In this document: positions 1 to 9,571 of the stretch, piece by piece
How positions within the stretch are numbered: position 1 is the first letter of the stretch
Layout: each line of letters begins with the position of its first letter
Notes under the pieces: model-generated
Seen by the model: the letters and a program-made list of their open reading frames with translations, nothing else
Told to the model about the DNA's origin: nothing
The model's database searches: none
Assembly (NCBI RefSeq): GCF_015207755.1
Contig: NZ_JADEWH010000009.1
Coordinates: 175,293-239,292, forward strand
DNA: 64,000 bases
Source of the DNA: Nodularia sp. LEGE 06071
GTDB lineage: Bacteria > Cyanobacteriota > Cyanobacteriia > Cyanobacteriales > Nostocaceae
Direction: 5' to 3'
Made by a program: the position numbers and the translations under genes

Positions 1-458
1 GAACCGTCGAAGTTATCGATGAAGTCTACGGTTTCTGATTCAATGTCTTGCAGTAGGGACAGATTCGTTAAAGCTTGCAAGCGACATTCTGTGTACCGCA
101 TTGCCGCCGGCGGATCATTGTCTACTGAACCAAAGTTACCATGCCCGTTAATCAGGGGCGATCGCATGGAAAAATCCTGTGCCATCCGCACCAAAGCATC
201 ATACACAGCTGTATCGCCGTGGGGGTGATATTTACCCAACACTTCCCCGACTACACGGGCGCATTTCCGAAACGGGCGATCGTGCATCAGACCCAGCTCG
301 TGCATTGCGTAGAGGATGCGACGATGCACAGGTTTCAGACCATCCCTGGCATCTGGCAGCGCCCGACCCACAATAACACTCATGGCGTATTCCAGATAAG
401 ACTGCGACATTTCGTTCCGCAGGTCTGTCGGGATAATCCTCTCCTGTGAGGTTGTCAT
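1..458 (-). CDS. gyrA: DNA gyrase subunit A, N-terminal part (cut by window edge)
   Basis: The reverse strand from 458 downward reads an open frame of 152 codons beginning [17 protein letters not shown] and running off the window. It is the N-terminal breakage-reunion domain of a type IIA topoisomerase A subunit, which cuts and rejoins DNA to introduce negative supercoils with GyrB. The catalytic tyrosine is in the AAMRYTE motif at residue 122, and the quinolone-determining stretch [10 protein letters not shown] gives Thr83 and Asp87; the numbering matches E. coli GyrA. Thr instead of Ser at 83 is the only point to note there. The start is the first ATG, preceded by an AT-rich leader. ParC-type paralogues cannot be excluded from the N-terminus alone, but the close match favours GyrA. 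Confidence 0.93.
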   Translation of the reverse strand, partial: MTTSQERIIPTDLRNEMSQSYLEYAMSVIVGRALPDARDGLKPVHRRILYAMHELGLMHDRPFRKCARVVGEVLGKYHPHGDTAVYDALVRMAQDFSMRSPLINGHGNFGSVDNDPPAAMRYTECRLQALTNLSLLQDIESETVDFIDNFDG

Positions 459-1540
459 AACCTAAAAAACTCCAAAAAATGTAGATTTTAGCCCTTACGC
501 TTTTGCAAGCGTCAAATTATTCTCAATTAATCTTGAATAATTGCCATATTTTGTTACTATCCTAACATATAGACTGGAGTTTTGCCGATAAAGCAACTAG
601 GTCAAACATCAGAAATTAAAATTTAAAAGTTAAAATCTTCTTTGATGCTATCTGATTTTTTTTGTAATTCTATTTATAGGATAAATTTTCTATCATAAGT
701 AATCCGTTAAATAGCCATTTAAAAATTTGCTAAAAATAACATTTGTGCGACAAAATAAGTTTATTAGTGATTTAATATTACTGAAAAAATTGTTATTTTA
801 TTTCTAAAATAATGGATTTAAATAGTTATATTTTTGTGAAAATATTAGTAACTAATCCCCTTCTCTTTTGGAGAATCACGCAAAGTCAGAAGGAAAGAAA
901 TTTGGCGCACCTATGGCTACAACACGCAATCTATCACCAAGAAATGGGATGACAAACAAAGGCGTTCATGATTGAAAATATAGGACTACTATTTGATTTT
1001 TGAACAGACACGTAGGGTGTGTTAGCGGTAGCGTAACGCACCAAAGCCTTAATAATGGTGCGTTACGGACTTCATCCTAACGCACCCTACAATACTTAAT
1101 TTTTTCATAAATCAAACCGGATTCCTATATCAATTTGTCTGGCTACCCTCCGCTGCGCTCACACGCACAGGGCGAAACTCTAGCACTAAATACGTGTTAG
1201 CACATACCGCAAGTGGAACCAGCATGGTAGGTATTCAGAAAAAGAAAGGTACTTTTGGCATTTCATACTCTGATCCAGTAATTCTTAAACAAAACTTGTC
1301 TATGGAGCTAAGTAGCTAGGCATAGCTTCATAAAAAAGCAGTTTATTTCTCCTAAACTAATACATTTTTTAGTCTTATATCTAGAGGGTGTTTACAAATT
1401 AGCATTTTAGTGCAACTCACCATATCTACTTATTAAACGCTGCCTAAAAATGGCAATTTTAAGTCCCAAGATAGTGTTCGCCTCGCTACAAGATATCTTA
1501 AGCTGAAGACCAGCAGTTACAGGAAATTTCCATAAATCCC
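459..1540. other. AT-rich intergenic region, about 1.1 kb
   Basis: No convincing gene is seen here. The first 500 bases are very AT-rich and hold the gyrA leader. A palindromic repeat lies at 1012-1090. Around 1240-1270 a stretch reading GAAAGGTACTTTTGGCATTT resembles one at about 16711-16740, so it is probably a dispersed intergenic repeat. Confidence 0.6.
1012..1090. repeat. Palindromic intergenic repeat (GTAGGGTG...CACCCTAC)
   Basis: The outer arms GTAGGGTG and CACCCTAC face each other. Inside them GCGTAACGCACC pairs with GGTGCGTTACG. Both the composition and the TAACGCACC core match a class of short hairpin repeats scattered between genes in Nostocales. A related, shorter hairpin with TAACCCACC is at 37676-37718. 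Confidence 0.7.
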
Positions 1541-1765
1541 ATGAATCAGGCAAAAGTTCCCAACCCAGAGGAAAAAACTCATCCAGAAGATGCTGCATCT
1601 CAATTAAGTCCAGAGGTGCTGGACATGATCAAACATCCTCCCAAAATGGATGATGTCATCCGAGGACAATCGCCAGCTGAACGTAGGGGTAATCCAGCTT
1701 TAGTGCCAGAAATGCTTGAGCAACCAATTGATGAAACACTTGAGGATGATCAAGGTAGGTCATAA
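1541..1765 (+). CDS. Small acidic hypothetical protein
   Basis: This 74-residue protein is hydrophilic and acidic, with no signal peptide or membrane segment. It has many Pro, Glu and Asp residues and a central SPEVLDMIKHPPKMDDVIRG stretch that looks like short helices. I do not recognise a family and infer no function. The next gene starts 64 bases downstream on the same strand. An AGGAAA purine run lies about 15 bases before the ATG, which is a weak ribosome site. Coding status rests on the open frame, its sensible composition and its position; an antisense frame at 1407-1598 is less likely. Confidence 0.55.
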   Translation: MNQAKVPNPEEKTHPEDAASQLSPEVLDMIKHPPKMDDVIRGQSPAERRGNPALVPEMLEQPIDETLEDDQGRS

Positions 1766-1829
1766 GTCTTGATCTTTAGCAGTAAGGATAAAATGATGTC
1801 AGTATTTTACTGCTGATATTTTTTTCTTT

Positions 1830-2750
1830 ATGCTATCAGTCATTTATTCTCACGAGTTTCTAGATCACAAAACTGGAAGATACCATCCAGAATGCCCAGA
1901 ACGCTTAACAGTCATCGTTAATGCCCTGAAGTCAGCCGCTTTTGCCGAAAAAATTACTTGGCGATCGCCTACCGCAGCATCAGAAAAGCGATCGCTCATG
2001 TCTACACTATTAAAAGCGCACACTCCAACCTATATCAATAAAGTTAAAGAAATTGCGGCAACTGGTGGCGGTTATTTAGACGGTGATACACCAATTTCCC
2101 CCCGCAGTTATGATGTAGCGTTGTTAGCCGTAAGTGCTTGGATGGATGGAGTTGATACTGTAATCGCCACAAAAAACCCGGCTTTTGTTTTAGCACGTCC
2201 ACCAGGACACCATGCTGAAAGTAATACGGGGATGGGATTTTGCTTATTTTCCAATGCAGCGATCGCCGCTTTATATGCCCTAGAACAACCAGGAATTAGG
2301 CGTGTCGCCATTCTAGATTGGGATGTACATCATGGCAATGGTACACAGGCGATCGTTGAAACTCATCCCCAAATTGCCTACTGTTCTTTACATCAATATC
2401 CGTCTTATCCCGGAACTGGGAAATCGACTGAACCTGGATTTTATGACAATGTTTTAAACCTACCTGCACCTCCTGGTAGTGATATCACTGCATATCAGCC
2501 ACTACTAGAGAACAAAGCCATACCGTTTTTAGCTAACTTTCAGGCAGATTTGCTGATTGTCAGCGCTGGTTATGATGGTAATCGGGCAGATCCTTTAGCT
2601 AGTACAAATTTACAACCAGAAAATTATGCTTTATTTACAGACGCTTGTCTGGGAGTAACTCGTAAAATTATTTTTGGCTTAGAAGGTGGTTATGATTTTC
2701 CATCACTTTCCCAATCTGTCGTAGCCACAATTGAACGCTGCTTAATTTGA
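1830..2750 (+). CDS. Histone deacetylase family (HDAC-like) amidohydrolase
   Basis: A 306-residue single-domain zinc amidohydrolase of the arginase/deacetylase fold. The RPPGHHA motif gives the general-base histidine pair at 127-128. DWDVHHGNGTQ supplies the zinc ligands Asp165 and His167, and SAGYDGNRADP supplies Asp249. The C-terminal GLEGGYD carries the transition-state tyrosine. All catalytic positions are intact. Family members deacetylate acetyl-lysine, acetylpolyamines or related amides; the substrate here cannot be read from sequence. It is cytoplasmic (no signal peptide) and appears monocistronic, followed at once by a perfect palindrome. A bacterial acetoin-utilisation-type or polyamine deacetylase role is possible but unproven. 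Confidence 0.92.
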   Translation: MLSVIYSHEFLDHKTGRYHPECPERLTVIVNALKSAAFAEKITWRSPTAASEKRSLMSTLLKAHTPTYINKVKEIAATGGGYLDGDTPISPRSYDVALLAVSAWMDGVDTVIATKNPAFVLARPPGHHAESNTGMGFCLFSNAAIAALYALEQPGIRRVAILDWDVHHGNGTQAIVETHPQIAYCSLHQYPSYPGTGKSTEPGFYDNVLNLPAPPGSDITAYQPLLENKAIPFLANFQADLLIVSAGYDGNRADPLASTNLQPENYALFTDACLGVTRKIIFGLEGGYDFPSLSQSVVATIERCLI

Positions 2751-2751
2751 A

Positions 2752-2775
2752 AGGGACAATTCATGAATTGTCCCT
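2752..2775. terminator. Perfect 24-bp palindrome after the HDAC-like gene
   Basis: AGGGACAATTCA is followed directly by its reverse complement TGAATTGTCCCT, starting one base after the stop codon. It would form a strong hairpin in RNA from either strand. There is no long T run, so intrinsic termination is likely but not certain. It lies between the + strand deacetylase and the - strand catalase, so it could serve both. Confidence 0.6.
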
Positions 2776-2915
2776 AATATTCCAATACAGTTCAGTTAAT
2801 CAATTTTTCCTACTCTTTCTTCTCTCTCTGTGTCCTCTGCGCCTCTGCGGTTCGTTAAAACCCACATTCTGCACCCTTAACTGAACCGTATTGCCTAATA
2901 TTCTGGAAAAATCTG

Positions 2916-4391
2916 TTAATTCGATTTTGGCAACATCGATGGATCAATGGAAATCCCCAAACCTTCTGCCACACGCTGACCGTAATTCATATCTGCCCGG
3001 AAAAAATGGCAGAGTTGGCGCATCTGAATATCGCTGCGTGCCTGACTTAAACTGCCGACAATGTTTTGGATGAGACGTTCTTGTTGGTCAGGTTTGAGCA
3101 GCCGATAAAGTTCTCCCGCTTGGGTGTAGTCGTCGTTTCCTATACGGTGGTCATAACGATCAGCTTTAACATGGCCTAAATTCAAAGCTGGCTCTGCATA
3201 AACACAATTTTCTTTCGGTGTATCCTCATAGCTGTTGGGTTCGTAGTTAGGTGTATTGCCGCCATTGTTACCCAATGCCATCGCACCATCACGCTGGTAG
3301 TGCATCACCGGACATTTCGGTTGATTAACAGGCAATTGCTGGTAGTTCGCACCGATCCGATAGCGTTGAGCATCGGGATAGGATATGATCCGAGCTTGCA
3401 AGACTTTATCTGGAGAAAAACTGATCCCAGGAACGATATTAGAAGGAGAAAAAGCTGCTTGCTCAACTTCAGCAAAGTAGTTTTGCGGGTTCCGGTTGAG
3501 TTCCAGAATACCGACATCAATCAAGGGATATTGGGAATGTTTCCAAACCTTGGTCAAGTCAAAGGGATTATCTTCATGGCTTGCGGCTTGTTCCTCGGTC
3601 ATTACCTGAATACAGACTCGCCACTTCGGATAGTCGCCATTAGCGATCGCTTCAAATAAGTCACGGGTTGCATGGTCGGAGTCTTCGCCCTTAATCCGAC
3701 TGGCCTCTTCTGCTGTGAAATTTTCAATGCCCTGAATGGTTTTGAACTGAAACTTACACCATACTCTTTCTCCTTGAGCATTAATCAGGCTGAATGTATG
3801 GCTACCATAGCCGTTCATGTGTCGGTAGGTTTTGGGAGTACCGCGATCGCTAAATAGAATTGTCACCTGATGCAGAGACTCTGGGCTAAGTGACCAGAAA
3901 TTCCACATAGCATTGGCATCTTTGCAATTAGTTTGCGGATTGCGCTTTTGCGTGTGGACGAAATCAGGAAACTTCAGCGGATCGCGGATAAAGAAGACTG
4001 GTGTATTATTGCCTGCCAAATCCCAGTTACCTTCTTCCGTATAAAATTTGATAGCAAAGCCTCTAGGATCACGTTCAGCATCAGCTGAACCTTTTTCGCC
4101 ACCTACTGTCGAAAACCGCAGCAGAACCTGAGTTTCCTGACCAATTTCGCCAAAAACTTTAGCTTTACTGTAACGAGTGATGTCTTGTGTAACGGTGAAC
4201 GTGCCAAATGCTGCTGCTCCTTTTGCATGAACAACACGCTCAGGAATACGTTCTCGGTTGAAGTGAGCCAGTTTCTCCATCAAGTGAAAATCTTGCATCA
4301 GCACAGGGCCACGCTCACCTGCGGTCAAAGAATTCTGGTTGTCTCCCACCGGAATGCCATCAGCCGTTGTCAATGTTTTGGGGTCTGCCAT
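2916..4391 (-). CDS. katA: Monofunctional haem catalase
   Basis: A 491-residue clade 3-type small-subunit catalase that converts hydrogen peroxide to water and oxygen. The distal haem pocket is complete: His55 in [13 protein letters not shown], the [19 protein letters not shown] block, and Asn128 in [11 protein letters not shown]. The proximal haem-ligand tyrosine is in the [14 protein letters not shown] motif at about 338. Length matches the roughly 480-500 residues usual for this class, and there is no signal peptide, so the enzyme is cytoplasmic. The start is the ATG at 4391, giving the [13 protein letters not shown]-terminus normal for the family. A perfect 25-bp palindrome 83 bases upstream may be its operator. 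Heme catalases are patchily distributed in cyanobacteria, so acquisition by transfer is possible. Confidence 0.96.
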   Translation of the reverse strand: MADPKTLTTADGIPVGDNQNSLTAGERGPVLMQDFHLMEKLAHFNRERIPERVVHAKGAAAFGTFTVTQDITRYSKAKVFGEIGQETQVLLRFSTVGGEKGSADAERDPRGFAIKFYTEEGNWDLAGNNTPVFFIRDPLKFPDFVHTQKRNPQTNCKDANAMWNFWSLSPESLHQVTILFSDRGTPKTYRHMNGYGSHTFSLINAQGERVWCKFQFKTIQGIENFTAEEASRIKGEDSDHATRDLFEAIANGDYPKWRVCIQVMTEEQAASHEDNPFDLTKVWKHSQYPLIDVGILELNRNPQNYFAEVEQAAFSPSNIVPGISFSPDKVLQARIISYPDAQRYRIGANYQQLPVNQPKCPVMHYQRDGAMALGNNGGNTPNYEPNSYEDTPKENCVYAEPALNLGHVKADRYDHRIGNDDYTQAGELYRLLKPDQQERLIQNIVGSLSQARSDIQMRQLCHFFRADMNYGQRVAEGLGISIDPSMLPKSN

Positions 4392-4473
4392 AGTAGGTGA
4401 TTTTTCTATTGATTTACTGGGATATTGCCATATTTGTTGAGTAGGTCAACTTTGAACTGATCAACAGGCTTTT

Positions 4474-4498
4474 AAGTAAAGTCATTATGACTTTACTT
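4474..4498. promoter_or_regulatory. Perfect inverted repeat upstream of catalase (possible operator)
   Basis: AAGTAAAGTCA and TGACTTTACTT are exact reverse complements around a 3-base centre. The site is 83-107 bases upstream of the catalase start, a usual distance for a dimeric repressor or activator site. Fur/PerR-family proteins bind AT-rich palindromes of similar size and commonly control catalase, but the match to a PerR box is not exact. Confidence 0.5.
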
Positions 4499-5153
4499 TT
4501 TTTAGCGTAATCGAAATTACTAGGAGATAGCAATTAACTATAATATTTGCTTCATTTTTGAAAATGAACTAGGGGGTATTATTACTGATATCTTCTACCT
4601 AGCAGGAGAAACCGGAATACGTCAATTAGGAATCCCCCGTCCTTTCCTCTTCTTTAACACTTCCTTGCCTAAAGTCCGAAAAGTTAAACTACGTTGCTGT
4701 CTCTTAGAGGTGGTCATAATTTTTTATAAATAATTCAACTTCATCAAAAGTTTATGTAAACTTAAAAACAAATAAATAAAGTTTTGTTCAGTAAATCTCT
4801 CAAAATATTTTCTTTCACTGACAGCAATATTAGACCTATCAATCAACGTTTCGTAAATATTTATAAATTTGATAGTTCCATCATATTTAGTTTTTTGATG
4901 TATTTTAATTACTTGCTTAAATAAAGTATTTACTTAAAAAATGCTAGTTATAATTATTACAATTAATCTTTTTCGGTATTGTCTTTGACAAAAAGTTGCG
5001 GAAATTCATCTAATCTTCAAAAAAAAACTGCGAGTGGTTTCGTGAATTAGCTAAAGTTTTGTTAAGATACTAATAGAAACTTTTCCAAGAGAACTACTAA
5101 GTCATCTGGAAAAACAAAAACTACTAGCACCACAGAGTTGAAAAGGTGAAGCA
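4499..5153. other. AT-rich intergenic region between catalase and the small membrane protein
   Basis: Apart from the possible 31-residue frame at 4622-4717, no gene is visible. The last 100 bases should contain the promoter of the small membrane protein at 5154; TTGTTAAGATACTAATAG at about 5059-5076 is a weak candidate. I see no tRNA or riboswitch fold. Confidence 0.5.
4622..4717 (-). CDS. Possible very small basic protein (31 residues)
   Basis: The reverse strand reads MTTSKRQQRSLTFRTLGKE followed by a Lys/Arg-rich tail and a stop. It is strongly basic, with no membrane segment, and no clear ribosome site is seen. It lies in an otherwise empty AT-rich spacer. It could be a chance frame, or the remnant of a longer gene. 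I do not recognise it. Confidence 0.25.
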   Translation of the reverse strand: MTTSKRQQRSLTFRTLGKEVLKKRKGRGIPN

Positions 5154-5291
5154 ATGACCACCTATATGTTTTTTGAAGATGCCCTCCAAATGTTTACCAA
5201 TATGTATTTGCTATCAGCAGTCATGCTAATAGCTGCTTCTGGTATTGGTTTAGCAGTCATAGAAACGATTGAAAAAACAGGAGAACGCTAA
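5154..5291 (+). CDS. Small single-span membrane protein (45 residues)
   Basis: The frame begins MTTYMFFEDALQMF and ends in IETIEKTGER. Residues 18-37 form one strongly hydrophobic segment (YLLSAVMLIAASGIGLAV), flanked by an acidic N-terminus and a charged C-terminus. An AAAGGTGA ribosome site sits 5-12 bases before the ATG, which supports translation. Small one-helix proteins are common accessory subunits of photosynthetic and respiratory complexes in cyanobacteria, but I do not recognise this one and assign no role. It stands alone between catalase and recR. Confidence 0.6.
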   Translation: MTTYMFFEDALQMFTNMYLLSAVMLIAASGIGLAVIETIEKTGER

Positions 5292-5599
5292 ATTAGACCC
5301 TGGTGGAATGCTTCGTGTCAATAGATATTGGATAAAAGTGTTTGCCTTGAAAAAATTCTGGTCAAACTCAACCCCGCAAATTGCATCGCCCTACAGGATT
5401 ACCTGAAATCAACGCCTCCATAGGTAAATAACTGTAAACCGACTGAAACCCAGTTGCTTCATTTGCCCTCAGCAATCAACACTGTCGTCACCGATGTGAC
5501 TACGGCTATATATAGAATTTATCTTAGTAGCGATCGCCTGGAAAGATGTCACCTAGTAAGAACGCAAGGCCTGTTACTGAGCTAACTTTCTCATAAAAA
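5292..5599. other. Intergenic, nothing recognised
   Basis: About 310 bases containing one HIP1-like GCGATCGC site near 5530 and stop codons in all frames. No gene, hairpin terminator or RNA is evident. Confidence 0.5.
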
Positions 5600-6157
5600 T
5601 TAATCTAACTCTCTGCGACCTTCCAAAGCTCTTGCCAGCGTCACTTCATCGGCATATTCCAAATCGCCACCCACCGGTAGGCCAAAAGCGATACGTGTCA
5701 CCTTGGTAAATGGTTTAAGTAGCTGACCGATATACAGAGTTGTTGTCTCCCCTTCGATAGTCGGACTAATCGCCATAATGACTTCTTGGGTTTTTTGTTG
5801 ACTCACCCGCCGCACCAAAGCTTGGATAGTTAGCTGTTCTGGGCCAATACCATCCATCGGGGAAATCACCCCACCCAAGACGTGATACTTGCCTTTATAT
5901 TCGCGGGTTTTTTCCAACGCAATCAAATCACGAGAATCCGCTACCACACAGATAGAGGTATTGTCACGGTTAGGATGACGACAAATTTCACAAACAGGAT
6001 CAGCAGATAGGTGAAAGCAAACAGAACACAAGCCTATCTGCTTTTTTGCATCAATTAAGGCTTGTGCTAAAGCTTCTACTTCTGATTCTGAGCGTTTAAG
6101 AATGTGCAAAGCCAGTCTCTGGGCGGACTTGGGACCAACTCCCGGTAGGCGTTGCAA
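5600..6157 (-). CDS. recR: Recombination mediator protein RecR (start unclear)
   Basis: RecR acts with RecF and RecO to load RecA on single-stranded gaps. In order the protein shows a helix-hairpin-helix motif ([17 protein letters not shown]), a four-cysteine zinc finger ([16 protein letters not shown]) and a Toprim domain ([12 protein letters not shown] to [21 protein letters not shown]), ending GRRELD as in relatives. The first accepted start codon in frame is TTG at 6157, giving 185 residues. However, conserved N-terminal RecR sequence ([12 protein letters not shown]) continues in frame to 6193, and the frame is open to about 6211. No ATG, GTG or TTG is found in that part. The true protein is therefore probably 13-16 residues longer, from a lost or non-standard start. 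Confidence 0.93.
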   Translation of the reverse strand: MQRLPGVGPKSAQRLALHILKRSESEVEALAQALIDAKKQIGLCSVCFHLSADPVCEICRHPNRDNTSICVVADSRDLIALEKTREYKGKYHVLGGVISPMDGIGPEQLTIQALVRRVSQQKTQEVIMAISPTIEGETTTLYIGQLLKPFTKVTRIAFGLPVGGDLEYADEVTLARALEGRRELD

Positions 6158-6270
6158 CTGCTCAATTAATCGTGCTAAAGGACGTGCGTAAACCGTAGTC
6201 TTATCTCCCGAATGTTTTCACCATTCCTATGATGACATTTTTCGCGTACTTTCATCCGGTTGAGATCACC

Positions 6271-6849
6271 CTATAACCGGGAGCATTGATCCTCTTTATT
6301 ACCTCTGACAATGTTTCCTCCTCCAGTCGGAACAGGACGGTTTTCTTTACATTGCAAATTACCATCAATTTTATTGTTATTGATCGTAAGTCCTCCGGTG
6401 TTCTTAAAAGCCTGCAAGTTACCACCGATTGTGTTACCACTGGCAACTAGTTGATTTTTATTTGTATCAAATTGTAAATCTTGTTTGATTTGTGTATTGC
6501 TAATACCTGCCGCCCCTGATTGTTTGATTTGGATACTACCGCCAATGACTGAATTGGAATTAACAACTACATTTTTGGCATTCTCAGCCTGAATATTACC
6601 GATTACGTTGACCTTGCTAGCTCTCAGGGTTGCATTAGATTCTACCTTCACAGTACCCTTAACTTTCGTAGCAGACAAAGTACACGTAGCACCATCAGGT
6701 ACTCGCACGTTATCAACTGTAACAGCCCCTAATGTACCCCGACAGGTAACCTCATCAGCCAAAGCCACCAAGGAATAAGACATTATTCCCGCAGCACTCA
6801 AAACAGTGGCACTCAAAACAGCTTGTGAGAAAAAACGGCTCTTGTTCAC
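6271..6849 (-). CDS. Secreted repetitive (beta-helix-like) hypothetical protein
   Basis: A 192-residue protein with a signal peptide: Lys/Arg at 3-5, a hydrophobic core to about 28 and cleavage probably after ALA-DE. The mature part has short Asn/Val/Ile/Gly-rich units (NVIGNIQ, SVIGGSIQI, NTIGGNLQA, NKIDGNLQC), spaced about 20 residues, that suggest a small right-handed beta-helix. Four cysteines, two near the mature N-terminus and two near the C-terminus (LQCKEN, EDQCSRL), could cap the solenoid by disulfides. It is thus periplasmic or extracellular. No catalytic motif is seen and I do not recognise a family. It is monocistronic, between recR and psbA, and is preceded by its own AT-rich leader. 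Confidence 0.8.
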   Translation of the reverse strand: MNKSRFFSQAVLSATVLSAAGIMSYSLVALADEVTCRGTLGAVTVDNVRVPDGATCTLSATKVKGTVKVESNATLRASKVNVIGNIQAENAKNVVVNSNSVIGGSIQIKQSGAAGISNTQIKQDLQFDTNKNQLVASGNTIGGNLQAFKNTGGLTINNNKIDGNLQCKENRPVPTGGGNIVRGNKEDQCSRL

Positions 6850-6952
6850 AGGGTAACCTCTTCAAAAATTTAATGAAATACCAGAATTTTTGGGAAAAAG
6901 ACATCTAAAAATGCCGGTCTATGATCGTCTGTAAAAACTTATACTAGCATAC

Positions 6953-6984
6953 AAAAAACGCCCCCCATTTCTGAGAGGCGTTTC
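6953..6984 (-). terminator. psbA transcription terminator
   Basis: On the minus strand AAACGCCTCTC pairs with GGGGGGCGTTT (core AAACGCC/GGCGTTT) and is followed by a run of T's. It begins 22 bases past the psbA stop. This is a standard intrinsic terminator. Confidence 0.8.
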
Positions 6985-7005
6985 TTATTCAGCTAAACTT
7001 GATGA

Positions 7006-8088
7006 TTAACCGTTGATTGCAGGTGCAGTTAAAGCAACTGGAGCAACATCAGCAGCAGCCAAGTCTAGGGGGAAGTTGTGAGCGTTACGCTCGTGCATTA
7101 CTTCCATACCCAAGTTAGCGCGGTTGATTACGTCAGCCCAGGTAGCGATAACGCGACCTTGAGAATCAATTACTGATTGGTTGAAGTTGAAACCGTTCAA
7201 GTTGAAAGCCATTGTGCTGATACCCAAAGCGGTAAACCAGATACCGATTACAGGCCATGCAGCTAGGAAGAAGTGAAGTGAACGGCTGTTGTTGAAGGAC
7301 GCGTATTGGAAGATTAACCGACCGAAGTAGCCGTGGGCTGCAACGATGTTGTAGGTTTCTTCTTCTTGTCCGAACTTGTAACCGTAGTTTTGTGATTCGG
7401 TTTCGGTTGTTTCACGTACCAAGGAGGAAGTTACCAAGGAACCGTGCATTGCGGAGAACAAAGAACCACCGAAGACACCAGCTACACCCAACATATGGAA
7501 GGGGTGCATCAAGATGTTGTGTTCTGCTTGGAACACAATCATGAAGTTGAAGGTTCCGGAGATACCCAAAGGCATACCGTCGGAGAATGAACCTTGACCA
7601 ATTGGGTAGATCAAGAATACTGCGGTAGCAGAAGCCAAAGGCGCAGAGTAAGCTACACAGATCCAAGGACGCATACCCAAGCGGTAAGATAGTTCCCACT
7701 GACGACCAAGGTAGCAAGCGCAACCGATCAAGAAGTGGAAAATTACCAATTGGTAAGGACCGCCGTTGTACAACCACTCATCTAAGGAAGCTGCTTCCCA
7801 GATTGGGTAGAAGTGCAAGCCGATAGCGTTGGAGGAAGGAACAACTGCACCTGAGATGATGTTGTTTCCGTAAATCAAGGAACCAGCTACGGGTTCACGG
7901 ATACCGTCGATGTCTACGGGAGGTGCTGCAACAAAGGCGATGATGAAGCAGGTGGTAGCGGCTAGTAGGGTTGGGATCATTAGAACGCCGAACCAACCGA
8001 TGTAAATGCGGTTGTCGGTGCTGGTGATCCACTCGCAGAAGCGATCCCATACGTTAGCGCTTTGGCGCTGTTGTAAGGTTGTGGTCAT
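7006..8088 (-). CDS. psbA: Photosystem II reaction-centre protein D1 (Gln130 form)
   Basis: A full-length 360-residue D1, a five-helix thylakoid protein that carries P680, pheophytin, QB and most ligands of the Mn4CaO5 cluster. All key residues are present at their standard numbers: Tyr161 (YZ), Asp170, His190, His198, His215, Ser264, His272, His332, Glu333, His337, Asp342 and Ala344. The 16-residue C-terminal extension ending PAING is cleaved after Ala344 by CtpA. Residue 130 ([12 protein letters not shown]) is Gln, the D1:1 type, whereas high-light isoforms carry Glu. The N-terminus MTTTLQQR fits the family. The gene has its own terminator and promoter. Cyanobacteria usually carry several psbA copies; this is the only one here. 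Confidence 0.98.
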   Translation of the reverse strand: MTTTLQQRQSANVWDRFCEWITSTDNRIYIGWFGVLMIPTLLAATTCFIIAFVAAPPVDIDGIREPVAGSLIYGNNIISGAVVPSSNAIGLHFYPIWEAASLDEWLYNGGPYQLVIFHFLIGCACYLGRQWELSYRLGMRPWICVAYSAPLASATAVFLIYPIGQGSFSDGMPLGISGTFNFMIVFQAEHNILMHPFHMLGVAGVFGGSLFSAMHGSLVTSSLVRETTETESQNYGYKFGQEEETYNIVAAHGYFGRLIFQYASFNNSRSLHFFLAAWPVIGIWFTALGISTMAFNLNGFNFNQSVIDSQGRVIATWADVINRANLGMEVMHERNAHNFPLDLAAADVAPVALTAPAING

Positions 8089-8151
8089 TTTTTTATGATT
8101 GCTTTTTTTGGATGAATTAAGTAAGTAGGTAAACTTGCTTACTTGAATACT

Positions 8152-8180
8152 ACCTTAGAGGATAAGTTTTGTTTTGTAAA
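8152..8180 (-). promoter_or_regulatory. Probable psbA promoter
   Basis: On the minus strand TTTACA (plus strand 8175-8180) lies 17 bases before TAAGGT (8152-8157). TTTACA is the -35 typical of cyanobacterial psbA promoters, while the -10 is weak. Between it and the start, AAGTAAG and CTTACTT (about 8119-8144) can form a hairpin in the 5' leader, as expected for light-regulated psbA mRNA. Confidence 0.4.
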
Positions 8181-8263
8181 GGGATTTTAATAAATTTTTA
8201 CTTATACAAATTATTGGTTTTACTTATGAATCGCATCTCAAGACACGATTCATTCAGGTTTGA

Positions 8264-8929
<666 letters not shown>

Positions 8930-9523
8930 ATGTTTAATTTCCTCAATCCTGAAGCGGCTAGTCCAACTCCCCGGCAGATTGCCCATTCTTTGCGCTGGCT
9001 GGGTTGGATTGGCTTCTGGTTGCAAGCTCTACTGGGTTTCATTCCCATCCTAGTGGTAGTTGCATCTGTTCTGTTTAGTCCTGGACGGCAGAGGAGTGGA
9101 CTTTCCTTTGGTCTGGGGTTGGCGATCGCCTGTTTGGTAATTCTGCTGTTCAGTATTTACTGGTGTTTCCGCTACACACAATTGGCAAACAAATTAGAAA
9201 GTCCGAATCTGCGTCCCGCCAAGTCTCAGGTGAGCCAAAATCTCAAGCTGGGGCTGCTAGCCAATATCGGCATAATGGCGATCGCAGTATTAATTGCCTT
9301 GTCCCAAGTAGGTACATTGACATTTAAAATGTTGATGATGCCTCAAGGTTCCACCATGATTACTCCGAATCAAACGGCGACAATGGTGACTCAGGGAGCA
9401 ATCATCACTCCATCCAATATGATTGCCATTCAAGCAATGGTGAATGCGATCGCTGCCGGATTAGTGGGAGCCATTGTCGCATTGCTGTTGCTCTATCAGG
9501 TTGGGCAACATCGCCATCCCTAA
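8930..9523 (+). CDS. DUF3611 family membrane protein
   Basis: A 197-residue protein with four predicted membrane helices at about 20-50, 60-85, 108-130 and 165-190. The N-terminal TPRQIAHSLRWLGWIGFWLQ motif is typical of the DUF3611 family of cyanobacteria and chloroplasts, which includes plastid TIC21/PIC1. In plants that protein has been linked to inner-envelope import or iron transport; the cyanobacterial role is not settled. Met- and Thr-rich residues between helices 3 and 4 (MLMMPQGSTMITPNQTATM) look like a loop. The next gene begins 48 bases downstream on the same strand, so the two may form an operon. Confidence 0.85.
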   Translation: MFNFLNPEAASPTPRQIAHSLRWLGWIGFWLQALLGFIPILVVVASVLFSPGRQRSGLSFGLGLAIACLVILLFSIYWCFRYTQLANKLESPNLRPAKSQVSQNLKLGLLANIGIMAIAVLIALSQVGTLTFKMLMMPQGSTMITPNQTATMVTQGAIITPSNMIAIQAMVNAIAAGLVGAIVALLLLYQVGQHRHP

Positions 9524-9571
9524 GATGGAGGCTGATTTGAATAGTTCTATTGCCTACCGAGAACAGAGTCG

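Noticed and set aside
1407..1598. 63-codon antisense frame before the small acidic protein
   Set aside because: It overlaps the better supported plus-strand gene, has no ribosome site and looks like random sequence.
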